Position numbers and translations under genes: made by a program. A stretch of DNA of 15,858 nucleotides from Salinirussus sp. (lineage in GTDB: Archaea > Halobacteriota > Halobacteria > Halobacteriales > Haloarculaceae): positions 1-15,858 of the forward strand of contig JAQCNN010000001.1 of the NCBI GenBank assembly GCA_028275005.1. The letters are read 5' to 3'. Every line of letters starts with the position of its first letter. Within the stretch, counting starts at the first letter, position 1. A model generated the notes under the pieces. The model had not been told where the DNA came from. It saw nothing but the letters and a program-made list of their open reading frames with translations, and made no database searches. This document shows positions 6,971-13,916 of the stretch, in pieces.

Positions 6971-7870
6971 TTACCCGTCCGCCCGTGAGACCGCCACGAG
7001 GGCGATACCGGCGACGATGACCACACCGCCGAGAAGTGTCAGCAGCCCCGGAACCTCGGCAAAGAGGAGTGCGGCGAGTGCGGCACTCCCGACGGGTTCG
7101 CCGACCAGCGAGACGCTGACGACCGTCGATTCGACGTGTTCGAGCGCCCAGTTGATCAGCGTGTGGCCAAGGAGTCCGGGGCCGACCGCCATCCCGAGAA
7201 AGAGGAGCCACTCGCGGGGCGGATAGCCGAGTAACGCGGCGTCGGTGGCAAGCGCAACCGCGAGCAAGCCGGCCGCGGCGACGGAGTAGACGACGAGCAC
7301 GTACGGGAGAAGCGGCACGCGCTGGCGGACACTCCGCCCCGAGAGGACGTAGGCGGCGGCCCCGACAGCGCCCGCGACTGCGAGCGCGTTCCCGAGCAGT
7401 GGGGCTGGCGCGGCCGACCCGGAGAGCCCGTCCGCCGAGAGGACGACCACGCCAGCGATGGCCAGCGCGATACCGAGGAGACTCCGGCGCCCGAGCGTGG
7501 CCCCCAGAAGGAGGACGGCCCCGGCGGCGACAAACAGCGGCTGCGTCTGGACCAGTGTCACCGAGGCGGCGACCGTCGTGCGGTCGACACTCGCGAACCA
7601 GGTGGCAAAGTGGGCCGAGAGTGCCAGCCCGGCGACGCCCGCAACGAGCAGGTCACGCCGCGAGAACGAGCCACCTGCCCCCCCGGCCAGCGGGAGCAGG
7701 AGCAGCGTCGTAAAGAGCACGCGGTAGAAGGCCATCACCGGTTCCGGGGCCGCGCTGAGCCGGATGAGGATGGCGCTGGTGCTGGCAGCGGCAACCGCCA
7801 CCCCGACGGCCGCAAGCGCCACCCGACGCTGACCGAAGCGGGCCGTCAGCCGGGCCGTGGCGGTGGACAC
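6971..7870 (-). CDS. EamA-family (DMT superfamily) ten-helix transporter
   Basis: A 299-residue, very hydrophobic protein with about ten transmembrane helices arranged as two EamA repeats: AAAGV/STSAILIRLSAAPEPVMAFYR opens the first, and GNALAVAGAVGAAAYVLSGR opens the second. The length is standard for drug/metabolite exporters of the RhaT/EamA type in the cytoplasmic membrane. The substrate cannot be told from sequence. The helix-3/4 motif LVQTQPLFVAAGA and the C-terminal SVSLVGEPVGSAALAALLF are typical of this family. The start is GTG at 7870, supported by a TATA-like box 27 bp upstream. The stop lies 7 bp from the stop of the convergent lipoprotein gene, so the two transcripts must end close together or overlap. 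Confidence 0.88.
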   Translation of the reverse strand: MSTATARLTARFGQRRVALAAVGVAVAAASTSAILIRLSAAPEPVMAFYRVLFTTLLLLPLAGGAGGSFSRRDLLVAGVAGLALSAHFATWFASVDRTTVAASVTLVQTQPLFVAAGAVLLLGATLGRRSLLGIALAIAGVVVLSADGLSGSAAPAPLLGNALAVAGAVGAAAYVLSGRSVRQRVPLLPYVLVVYSVAAAGLLAVALATDAALLGYPPREWLLFLGMAVGPGLLGHTLINWALEHVESTVVSVSLVGEPVGSAALAALLFAEVPGLLTLLGGVVIVAGIALVAVSRADG

Positions 7871-7893
7871 GCCCAGACGGTCCGGCCGGCGGA

Positions 7894-7901
7894 CACTAAA
7901 T
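7894..7901 (-). promoter_or_regulatory. TATA-like box of the EamA transporter gene
   Basis: On the minus strand this reads ATTTAGTG, centred 27-28 bp before the GTG start at 7870. It fits a leaderless transcript and supports this start. Confidence 0.4.
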
Positions 7902-8037
7902 CTCCGCGTTTCCCGGGGCAGGCGTCGATGCCGGCATTTTTGTGTGATAGCGGGGCAATCCGAGGTATGACAGGTCGTCGGTCGTGTGTCGCGGGCGGGA
8001 GGGTGTCCGAGCGGTGCCCGCTCCGGCTAACGGCAAC

Positions 8038-8045
8038 GCTTAAAC
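8038..8045 (+). promoter_or_regulatory. TATA box of the rpa gene
   Basis: CTTAAAC-type box preceded by AACG. It lies about 32 bp from the ATG at 8074, giving a leader of only a few bases. The same AACGCTTAA core precedes tRNA-Ile at about 13332-13340. The 203-bp region 7871-8073 between the divergent transporter and rpa genes holds only these two promoters. Confidence 0.45.
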
Positions 8046-8073
8046 AGCACACAGCCGTGTCTGTCGCACACTG

Positions 8074-9561
8074 ATGGGTGCAATCGAGGACGTCTACGAG
8101 GACCTCGACGCGGACGTCGCCGAGGAGCGGTTTCGCGAGGCCGTCGAGTCGAAGGTCGAGCAGATGGGGGGCCTCGCGGACGAGGAGACCGCCGCGATGC
8201 TCATCGCCCACGAACTCGCCGACAGCGAGGTCGGTCAGGTCGCGGACATCGAGCCGACGATGGACGAGGTGAAGTTCATCGCAAAGGTGGTCTCGGTTGG
8301 TGACCTGCGCACCTTCGAGCGCGACGACGGGGAGGGTCGTGTCGTGAACGTCGAGGCCGCAGACGGGACAGGGTCGCTCCGGCTGGCCTTCTGGGACGAG
8401 CAGGCACAGTCGGTCGTCGACGGAGAGCTCGTGGCCGGTGACGTCCTCCGGGTGAAAGGCCGCCCGAAGGAGGGGTACAACGGGCTCGAGGTGAGCGTCG
8501 ACAAGGCCGAGCCCGACGCGGACGCGACCATCGACCTCGACCTCGACGGGGAGACGACGGTGGAGTCACTGACGATGGGACAGTCAGACGTCACACTCCG
8601 AGGGCTGGTGCTCGGGACGGACTCGGTCAGGACGTTCGACCGTGACGACGGCTCCGAGGGCCGGGTTGCGAACCTGACACTGGGTGACGAGACCGGGCGG
8701 GTCCGGGTCACGCTGTGGGACGAGCGGGCCGGTCGTGCCAGGGAGCTCGAGTCCGGGGCGGCCGTCGAGGTTGTCGACGGCTACGTCCGCGAGCGGGAGG
8801 GGGACCTGGAACTCCACGTCGGTGACCGTGGCGCCGTCGAGTCGGTCGAGGGTGAGGTGGCCTACGAGCCCGACGCCGACCCGATCGCGGAGGTGGAGGT
8901 CGGCGAGACCGTCGACCTCGCGGGCGTGGTCCGGTCGACGGACCCCGTGCGGACGTTCGACCGTGACGACGGGTCGGAGGGGCAGGTCCGGAACGTCCGG
9001 ATTCAGGACGACACCGGCGACATGCGCATAGCACTGTGGGGTGACAAGGCGGACGTCGACCTCGCGCCCGGCGACGAGGTGCTCGCGGCCGACGTGGAGG
9101 TCGAGGACGGCTTCCAGGACGACCTAGAGGCCTCCGCGAACTGGCGGTCGACGGTGGTCGTCCTCGACGACGCGAGCACGGGGACAGACGTCGGCGGTCC
9201 CGACAGGGAGGTCGGCAACGCTACGAGCGACACGCCCGCCGGACGGGAAGAGCCCGGCGACCGGTCGGGCGGTCAGGCCGGGGACGACGACACGCCTGGG
9301 CTGGGCGCCTTCACCGACGGCGAGGGGCCGGCGACGGGTGACGGGTCGACGGCCGGCGGGGCCGGGGACGACGGCGGACAGGCGGCCGCCGAGCGTGTCG
9401 AGTTCACGGGGACAGTTGTCCAGACCGGCGACCCGGTCGTACTGGACGACGGGCGGGAGACGATGACCGTCCGGACCGACGCCCGACTCCAGCTCGGGGA
9501 GGAGGTGACAGTCAGCGGCCGGCTCGCGGGGGAGACCCTGGAGGCCGACGAGGTCCGGTAG
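8074..9561 (+). CDS. rpa: Replication protein A (multi-OB-fold single-stranded DNA-binding protein)
   Basis: 495 residues. It binds single-stranded DNA during replication and repair. The order is: an N-terminal helical region (about 1-50, with EQMGGLADEETAAMLIAHELAD); OB-fold 1 about 62-145; OB-fold 2 about 168-257; OB-fold 3 about 275-365; a disordered Asp/Gly linker about 366-438; and a short C-terminal OB-like domain about 440-495. Each of the three main OB-folds repeats a core of TF.RDDG.EGRV.N followed by GRVR.TLWDE-like strands. There is no cysteine, so the zinc finger of some archaeal RPAs is absent. By domain layout and by the histone gene downstream it resembles haloarchaeal Rpa2; the paralogue number is inferred. 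OB-folds 2 and 3 share unusually similar DNA. Confidence 0.9.
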   Translation: MGAIEDVYEDLDADVAEERFREAVESKVEQMGGLADEETAAMLIAHELADSEVGQVADIEPTMDEVKFIAKVVSVGDLRTFERDDGEGRVVNVEAADGTGSLRLAFWDEQAQSVVDGELVAGDVLRVKGRPKEGYNGLEVSVDKAEPDADATIDLDLDGETTVESLTMGQSDVTLRGLVLGTDSVRTFDRDDGSEGRVANLTLGDETGRVRVTLWDERAGRARELESGAAVEVVDGYVREREGDLELHVGDRGAVESVEGEVAYEPDADPIAEVEVGETVDLAGVVRSTDPVRTFDRDDGSEGQVRNVRIQDDTGDMRIALWGDKADVDLAPGDEVLAADVEVEDGFQDDLEASANWRSTVVVLDDASTGTDVGGPDREVGNATSDTPAGREEPGDRSGGQAGDDDTPGLGAFTDGEGPATGDGSTAGGAGDDGGQAAAERVEFTGTVVQTGDPVVLDDGRETMTVRTDARLQLGEEVTVSGRLAGETLEADEVR

Positions 9562-9575
9562 CGTGTGTAGGAAAC

Positions 9576-9583
9576 TCTTAAGA
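9576..9583 (+). promoter_or_regulatory. TATA-like box of the histone gene
   Basis: TCTTAAGA, a palindromic box centred 27-28 bp before the ATG at 9607. It supports 9607 as a leaderless start rather than an upstream GTG, and suggests the histone gene can be transcribed apart from rpa, whose stop is 45 bp upstream. Confidence 0.45.
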
Positions 9584-9606
9584 CCGCAACACTCCCCTTG
9601 TGCCCT

Positions 9607-10047
9607 ATGAGCGTCGAGCTACCGTTCGCGCCGGTGGACGCGGTCATCCGGCGGAACGCGGGGGACCTGCGCGTGAGCAGGGGGGCAACGGCCGAACTCG
9701 CCCGGCGCATTCAGACACGGGGGGCACGTCTGGCCGCGGACGCGGCCGAGGACGCGAGCGCGGACGGCCGGAAGACGCTGATGGCCGCGGACTTTGATCT
9801 CGGGCGTGTCCCCGATAAGGACAGCCTGGAACTGCCGATCGCGCCGGTCGACCGGATCGCCCGGCTGGAGGTCGACGACCGCTACCGGGTCGCGATGGAC
9901 GCCCGGGTCGCGCTGGCGACGCTGCTTGAGTCGTTCGCGGACGACGTCGCCGCCGCCGCAGCGACGCTCGCCCGTCACGCCGACCGCCGCACGGTGAAGG
10001 CGGAGGACGTGGCGACGTACTTCGAACTCGGACAGTACTTCGAATGA
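9607..10047 (+). CDS. Archaeal histone, doublet (two fused histone folds)
   Basis: 146 residues holding two histone folds end to end, the arrangement known from haloarchaea. Fold 1 spans about 4-69 (LPFAPVDAVIRRN at the start, GRKTLMAADFD near the end). Fold 2 spans about 75-142 (LPIAPVDRIARLE, then DRRTVKAEDVATYFELG). The APVDxI helix-1 start and the basic-Thr segment before the last helix are the family signatures. A doublet acts as a covalent heterodimer-like DNA-binding unit. It is unusually acidic for a histone, as known for haloarchaeal histones, some of which act more like regulators than packaging proteins. Its TGA overlaps the ATG of the deacetylase gene (ATGA), so translation of the two is coupled. 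Confidence 0.92.
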   Translation: MSVELPFAPVDAVIRRNAGDLRVSRGATAELARRIQTRGARLAADAAEDASADGRKTLMAADFDLGRVPDKDSLELPIAPVDRIARLEVDDRYRVAMDARVALATLLESFADDVAAAAATLARHADRRTVKAEDVATYFELGQYFE

Positions 10048-11054
10048 GATACGGCCACCGGGAGGTCTGTCTCGACCACGAGACCGGGCGGCGTCACCCG
10101 GAGAGCCCCGACCGGATCCGGGCGGTCCGGCGCGCGCTCGCCGACCACCACGGCGTTACCTACGCCGAGGGTGGGCTGGCGGCCGTCGAGAACGTGCTCG
10201 CGGTGCACGACGGCGACTACGTCGACGACCTGCGGGAGTTCTGTGCCGACGGCGGCGGCAACTGGGACGCCGACACCGTCGCGGTCGAGGAGACCTTCGA
10301 GGCGTCGCTCGCGAGCGCCGGCCTTGCGGAGTGGGCCGTGACCGCCGCCCTCGATGGCGCCTCGGGCAGAAAGACCCCATTCTCGCTGGGGCGACCACCG
10401 GGACACCACGCCGTCGGGGACGACGCCATGGGGTTCTGTTTTTTCAACAACGCCGCCGTCGCCGCCCAGACGGCGCTCGACGAGCGGGCCGGTGTCGACC
10501 GGGTTGCCATCCTCGACTGGGACGTCCACCACGGCAACGGAACACAGGATATCTTCTACGACCGCGGCGACGTCTTCTACGTCTCCATCCACGAGTCCGG
10601 GCTGTACCCCGGGACCGGGAAGGTCCACGAGACCGGCGAGGGCGAGGGGGAAGGTGCGAATCTGAACGTCCCTTTCCCGCCGGGGACGACACACGACGCC
10701 TACTTGGCGGCACTCGGTGACGTAGCCGCGCCGGCGCTGCGTGGGTTCGACCCCGACCTGCTGGTCATCAGCGCGGGCTTTGACGCCCACGAACACGACC
10801 CCATCTCGCGGATGCGTGTCTCGACGGAGGGGTACGGCCTGCTGACCGACCGGGTCCGGGCCATCGCCGACGAGACCGACGCGGCGCTCGCGTTCGTCCT
10901 CGAAGGGGGGTACGACCTGGACACCCTCGCCAGCAGCGTGAGTATGGTCCACGAGGTCTTCGACGGCTACGAACCCGTCGAGGCGGGCGCCGAGGTCGGC
11001 AGTAGCGCCCGGAACGTCATCGACGGGGTGGCGGAGCAGGGCTTTGGCGAGTAG
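10044..11054 (+). CDS. Histone deacetylase / acetoin-utilisation (AcuC-like) family zinc deacetylase
   Basis: 336 residues, class I/II HDAC-like fold, probably removing acetyl groups from lysine side chains or acetylated small amines in the cytoplasm. Active-site residues are all present: tandem histidines in RPPGHHA (His121/His122), zinc ligands Asp160 and His162 in DWDVHHGNG, the third ligand Asp247 in SAGFDAH, and the transition-state Tyr290 in LEGGYDL. RRHPESPDRIRAV (16-28) is the family's N-terminal signature. The start codon overlaps the histone stop, so the gene sits in a histone-deacetylase operon. That context suggests acetylated histone as a substrate, but archaeal histone deacetylation is not established from this sequence, and the AcuC-like branch is broad. 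Confidence 0.9.
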   Translation: MRYGHREVCLDHETGRRHPESPDRIRAVRRALADHHGVTYAEGGLAAVENVLAVHDGDYVDDLREFCADGGGNWDADTVAVEETFEASLASAGLAEWAVTAALDGASGRKTPFSLGRPPGHHAVGDDAMGFCFFNNAAVAAQTALDERAGVDRVAILDWDVHHGNGTQDIFYDRGDVFYVSIHESGLYPGTGKVHETGEGEGEGANLNVPFPPGTTHDAYLAALGDVAAPALRGFDPDLLVISAGFDAHEHDPISRMRVSTEGYGLLTDRVRAIADETDAALAFVLEGGYDLDTLASSVSMVHEVFDGYEPVEAGAEVGSSARNVIDGVAEQGFGE

Positions 11055-11087
11055 CCGGTGGGGCTGACCCGGGAGGCGAAAGCAGAC

Positions 11088-12452
11088 TCATGGCTGGGGG
11101 GCGAAGTAGCGGGCCAGCGCGGCGCCAAAGGGGTCGGCGAGGTCGGCGACCGCCTCACCGGTCAACACCTCGTACCCCGCCCGCAGCGCTGACTCGACGT
11201 GGGTGCCGAGTGCGACGTCGAACAGCCGGTCGCTCGCACAGAACGCAGCCGCCGACGTGACCGGCCGCTCGCGCTCGACGACGTAGCGGTCCCCGTCGAC
11301 AAAGGGGCCGTAAGCGTCGGTGTCGGCGTAGGCGTCGAAGAAGCTCCCGGCGTGGTCGCGGACGTGAACCGGCGGGCCCTCGTGGCGCTCGACGGCCGGC
11401 AACTCGGCGACAGTCAACTCGAGCAGGAGCGCGGCGTCGGCGCCGGCGCCCTGAGCGAGGGCCACGGTCCGGAGCACGTCGAACCCCCGGCGGTCGAGTT
11501 CGTCGGCCACGCCGGCGAGTGACTTCTCCAGCTGGGGCCACAGCTGGTCCTCGACGATGTCGGGGGCCTCGAAGTGGACGGCAAGCGGCGTTGTTCCCCG
11601 GGCAGCGACGTGCTCGCGGGCGGTCGCAACGTCGAGTGGCTCCGGCGTGTCTGGCTCGAACAGGTCGGCCCGGGGGTCGGCGAGCAGTTCGCGGGCGTTG
11701 TGCTGGAGGCGGGCGAGGTTCGCCGGCGAGCAGACCGCGGCGACGTTGCGCTCGGGGTCGGTCGGGTCGGTCACAACGAGCGGGTCGTCGACGGACACGG
11801 CGGCGTGTCCCTCGGGGTCGAGTTCGACCGGGGGATGCCAGTCGGCGGCAGCCTCGACGAGCGGGCGGAAGCCGCCGTACTCGCAGACGAGTAGTTCGAG
11901 CAGGAACCCGGAGAATCCGCGGGTACGGAGGTCACTCCCGTAGACACCGACCCCCTTGCAGAACTGTTTGGCGACGCGGGCCTCGTCGGCGAGGCCACCG
12001 TCTAGCCGGCCCTCGAGATAGCGGGTGTGGAACGGTGTGCGGTCGACCGCGGACTGGATTGCGGTCGCGTCCTCGACGTCGAAACAGGGGACCAGGTCGA
12101 CGTCGTAGCCGTCGTAGGCACCGACGACGTAGGGGTGTTCGGCGTACTCCTCGTGGCCGTCGGAGAGGACGGCGTGGCCGACCTGGAGGCCGTACTCCTC
12201 CAGTTGCTCGCGGCCCAGGTCGGGCGGGAAGGCAACGAACAGGTCGATGTCGCGGTCGCCGGCCAGCCAGGTATCCCGGGCGGTCGAGCCGACCTGGATG
12301 ACCTCGGCGCCGACCGGCAGGTCCGCGACGGCCGCCCTGGCACGCTCGGTGAGGGCGGCGACAGTCGCGTGGAGGGTTCGGCGCTCCTCGTCGGTCGGGA
12401 CGACCCGCTCACGGACCGTCGCCGTCACCGCCGCAAAGTCGTCCTCGGGCAT
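11088..12452 (-). CDS. cca: CCA-adding enzyme (archaeal class I tRNA nucleotidyltransferase)
   Basis: 454 residues, close to the archaeal norm. It adds or repairs the 3' CCA of tRNAs using CTP and ATP without a nucleic-acid template. Seen: the polymerase-beta-type motif GSTARDTWLAGDRDIDLFV starting at 55, with carboxylates Asp68 and Asp70, the third at Asp119 in YDVDLVPCF, then the TRYLEGRL and RVAKQFCKGVGVYGS segments of the archaeal enzyme, and C-terminal tRNA-binding domains. It is needed here, since none of the three tRNA genes in the window encodes CCA. It is convergent with the deacetylase gene, whose stop is 33 bp away. The ATG at 12452 has a weak CGCTTTCC element about 30 bp upstream and no Shine-Dalgarno sequence. 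Confidence 0.93.
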   Translation of the reverse strand: MPEDDFAAVTATVRERVVPTDEERRTLHATVAALTERARAAVADLPVGAEVIQVGSTARDTWLAGDRDIDLFVAFPPDLGREQLEEYGLQVGHAVLSDGHEEYAEHPYVVGAYDGYDVDLVPCFDVEDATAIQSAVDRTPFHTRYLEGRLDGGLADEARVAKQFCKGVGVYGSDLRTRGFSGFLLELLVCEYGGFRPLVEAAADWHPPVELDPEGHAAVSVDDPLVVTDPTDPERNVAAVCSPANLARLQHNARELLADPRADLFEPDTPEPLDVATAREHVAARGTTPLAVHFEAPDIVEDQLWPQLEKSLAGVADELDRRGFDVLRTVALAQGAGADAALLLELTVAELPAVERHEGPPVHVRDHAGSFFDAYADTDAYGPFVDGDRYVVERERPVTSAAAFCASDRLFDVALGTHVESALRAGYEVLTGEAVADLADPFGAALARYFAPQP

Positions 12453-12544
12453 ATACTGAGCCTCGGGAGGGGTGCCGGAAAGCGTGTCGGTACCGCGGGA
12501 AAGCGAAACGCCTTTTTGACGGTTCCGACTACGGTTGATTGCGA

Positions 12545-12647
12545 GCCGCCGTAGCTCAGTTGGTAGAGCACCACGCTGTTACGGTGCGTAGGTCATCTGC
12601 GTGCCGCAGATACGTGGTTGTCCCAGGTTCGAGTCCTGGCGGTGGCG
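12545..12647 (+). tRNA. tRNA-Asn (anticodon GTT) with a 30-nt intron
   Basis: The acceptor stem GCCGCCG pairs with CGGTGGC, followed by discriminator G. The D arm is GCTCAGTTGGTAGAGC. The anticodon stem CCACG pairs with CGTGG only if 30 nt (12582-12611) are removed. The mature loop CTGTTAA then carries anticodon GTT. The variable loop is TTGTC and the T arm CCAGG-TTCGAGT-CCTGG. The spliced molecule is 73 nt without CCA. GAAACG and a T-rich element lie about 30-40 bp upstream, and a short CCCTTTTCCCC tract follows the gene. Confidence 0.92.
12582..12611 (+). other. Intron of tRNA-Asn, canonical position 37/38
   Basis: The exon-intron junctions form a bulge-helix-bulge for the archaeal splicing endonuclease. 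CTGT (12576-12579) pairs with GCAG (12606-12609) as the central 4-bp helix. TAC (12580-12582) and ATA (12610-12612) are the two 3-nt bulges, cut after their second base. GG/CC and wobble pairs extend the intron-side helix. The intron is too short to encode a protein and shows no clear guide-RNA boxes. Confidence 0.85.
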
Positions 12648-12744
12648 TCCCTTTTCCCCGTGAGACGCGCCGTCGCCGAGCGGCGCTACTGTCTTTGCCG
12701 CGATAGCTCGAAAAGCGTTTCCGGACGGGGGAGCTACCCCCGAT

Positions 12745-13305
12745 ATGCTTCGGATCATCGGGGTGTTGTTGCTCATCCCTATCCTCGACGTCCTCCTGCT
12801 GGTGGTCCTGATGGGGGTCATCGGCTGGGAGGTGGTGGTGCTTGCGGTGGTGCTGTCGGCACTGGTGGGGCTGTTACTCGCCCGCGCCGAGGGTCGGAAC
12901 ACACTCCGAAAGATACAACAGAAACTCGCGCAGGGCAAGCCTCCGACCGACGAGTTGCTTGACGCTGCCCTGTTGCTGGTGGCCGGCGGCTTCCTGCTCA
13001 CTCCGGGGCTCGTCACCGACGCTGTCGGGCTCCTTCTCGTGGTCCCCCTGACACGGTACCCGATCCGGCTGGCGGTCAAGCGGTGGGTGGTCGTCCCATA
13101 CGTCGACGCCAAGGCCGGCGGGTTCGCCACCGGGAACGTCTACATCAGCGGGTTTCCCGGCGGCGAGGGCGGCCAGCAGGGCTCTGGACAGGGACAGGCG
13201 CCTGGGCCTGGGCCAGGACCGGGCCCCGGTGACACCGGCGAGAATGTCCACGACCTGGACGAGGACGCCTACGACATCGACCCCGGTGACGACCGCCAGC
13301 GGTGA
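12745..13305 (+). CDS. fxsA: FxsA-family cytoplasmic membrane protein
   Basis: 186 residues. Transmembrane helices lie at about 3-25, 27-47 and 72-101. The FxsA signature is clear: an N-terminal PILDVLLL, ARAEGRNTLRKIQQKLAQGKPP between helices, and AGGFLLTPGLVTDAVG at 80-95. E. coli FxsA was linked to suppression of F-plasmid exclusion of phage T7; the role in archaea is unknown. The C-terminal third is cytoplasm-type and unusual: a Gly/Pro repeat (about 152-162) and an acidic end. A GGGGG/CCCCC stem with a 5-nt loop lies at 12727-12741, just before the ATG, and could hide the start. It lies between two tRNA genes on the same strand. Confidence 0.85.
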   Translation: MLRIIGVLLLIPILDVLLLVVLMGVIGWEVVVLAVVLSALVGLLLARAEGRNTLRKIQQKLAQGKPPTDELLDAALLLVAGGFLLTPGLVTDAVGLLLVVPLTRYPIRLAVKRWVVVPYVDAKAGGFATGNVYISGFPGGEGGQQGSGQGQAPGPGPGPGPGDTGENVHDLDEDAYDIDPGDDRQR

Positions 13306-13375
13306 GCGACAGCGCCCCGCCATCCAAGAGAAACGCTTAACAGGGCAACTCCGATACGTTTGAACGCGCTCGCCA

Positions 13376-13449
13376 GGGCCAATAGCTCAATCAGGTTGAG
13401 CGCTCGGCTGATAACCGGGAGGTTCGCGGTTCAAATCCGTGTTGGCCCA
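13376..13449 (+). tRNA. tRNA-Ile (anticodon GAT)
   Basis: A 74-nt cloverleaf. The acceptor stem GGGCCAA pairs with TTGGCCC, followed by discriminator A. The anticodon stem CTCGG/CCGGG (one wobble pair) closes the loop CTGATAA with anticodon GAT. The T arm is CGCGG-TTCAAAT-CCGTG. No CCA and no intron. GAAACGCTTAA lies at about 13330-13340 as promoter. Base composition changes right after its 3' end, as happens where elements integrate into tRNA genes. Confidence 0.94.
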
Positions 13450-13492
13450 TCCTCGCTGCGCTCGGATTAAATTGACCAGAAGGCGTGGGTAT

Positions 13493-13503
13493 CCTTATAA
13501 AGG
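13493..13503 (+). promoter_or_regulatory. Strong TATA-like box framed by an inverted repeat, no clear gene behind it
   Basis: CCTTATAAAGG is a strong TATA-like element. It lies between the arms TTGACC (13472-13477) and GGTCAA (13502-13507), a perfect 6-bp inverted repeat that could bind a dimeric regulator. The predicted start would be near 13525. Only a doubtful 57-codon frame follows. The promoter may be a relic of a lost gene. Confidence 0.35.
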
Positions 13504-13558
13504 TCAACCGGGGGGTCGTTTTCATTTGAACCGTTATCCGAACGCGGGTCTCGCCGTC

Positions 13559-13732
13559 ATGCGATTATCTTCAGTTGACGCGCACCCCACAAAAACCTAC
13601 CTCCGCGGCGCGGCGTCGAAATTGTCCCAATGCTCGGGTGGGTCGTCCCTGACTGCTTGGCCGCTTCGTTTGGCTCCAAGCCACGGACCGTCTGACGAAG
13701 AAAGTATAGAACAAGTAAGGCGCGAAGCGTGA
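13559..13732 (+). CDS. Doubtful 57-residue ORF downstream of tRNA-Ile
   Basis: The ATG at 13559 is about 34 nt after the start site predicted from the TATA-like box at 13493. The last residues (SDEESIEQVRREA) look like a hydrophilic helix with normal haloarchaeal character; the first part does not. No motif is recognised. It may be a decayed gene end. The interval 13450-13916 holds nothing else beyond this frame, the promoter and the frame at 13719-13880. Confidence 0.2.
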   Translation: MRLSSVDAHPTKTYLRGAASKLSQCSGGSSLTAWPLRLAPSHGPSDEESIEQVRREA

Positions 13733-13880
13733 AATCAATCTACACGAGCAAAAAAATAAGACCAGATTTTCCAAGCCGTACGACCCCTCACGTCTCGCTC
13801 AGGACAAGGAGTCGAAACCGAGCGCACAGAACTACGACAAAATGTCTGCACAGGTGGGGGGTGTGAAATTACCACAATAG
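13719..13880 (+). pseudogene. Start-less protein-like frame, probable gene remnant
   Basis: An open frame of 53 codons runs from an in-frame TAA at 13716 to TAG at 13878. It reads like real protein: hydrophilic, with segments KREINLHEQKNKTRFSKPYD and RLAQDKESKPSAQNYDKM. The only ATG (13842) leaves 12 codons. It begins in a different frame from the preceding doubtful ORF (end 13732), which it overlaps by 14 bp, so a single frameshift could have joined them. No family is recognised. Confidence 0.3.
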
Positions 13881-13886
13881 AAACCT

Positions 13887-13894
13887 CTTTAGAG
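13887..13894 (+). promoter_or_regulatory. TATA-like box for the structured RNA
   Basis: CTTTAGAG, preceded by GAAACC, the same kind of BRE-like sequence seen before both + strand tRNA genes. A start about 26-27 bp on would be near 13917, just before the first paired segment of the structured region. Confidence 0.4.
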
Positions 13895-13916
13895 TAGTTT
13901 CGTCCCAGCGGTCATA

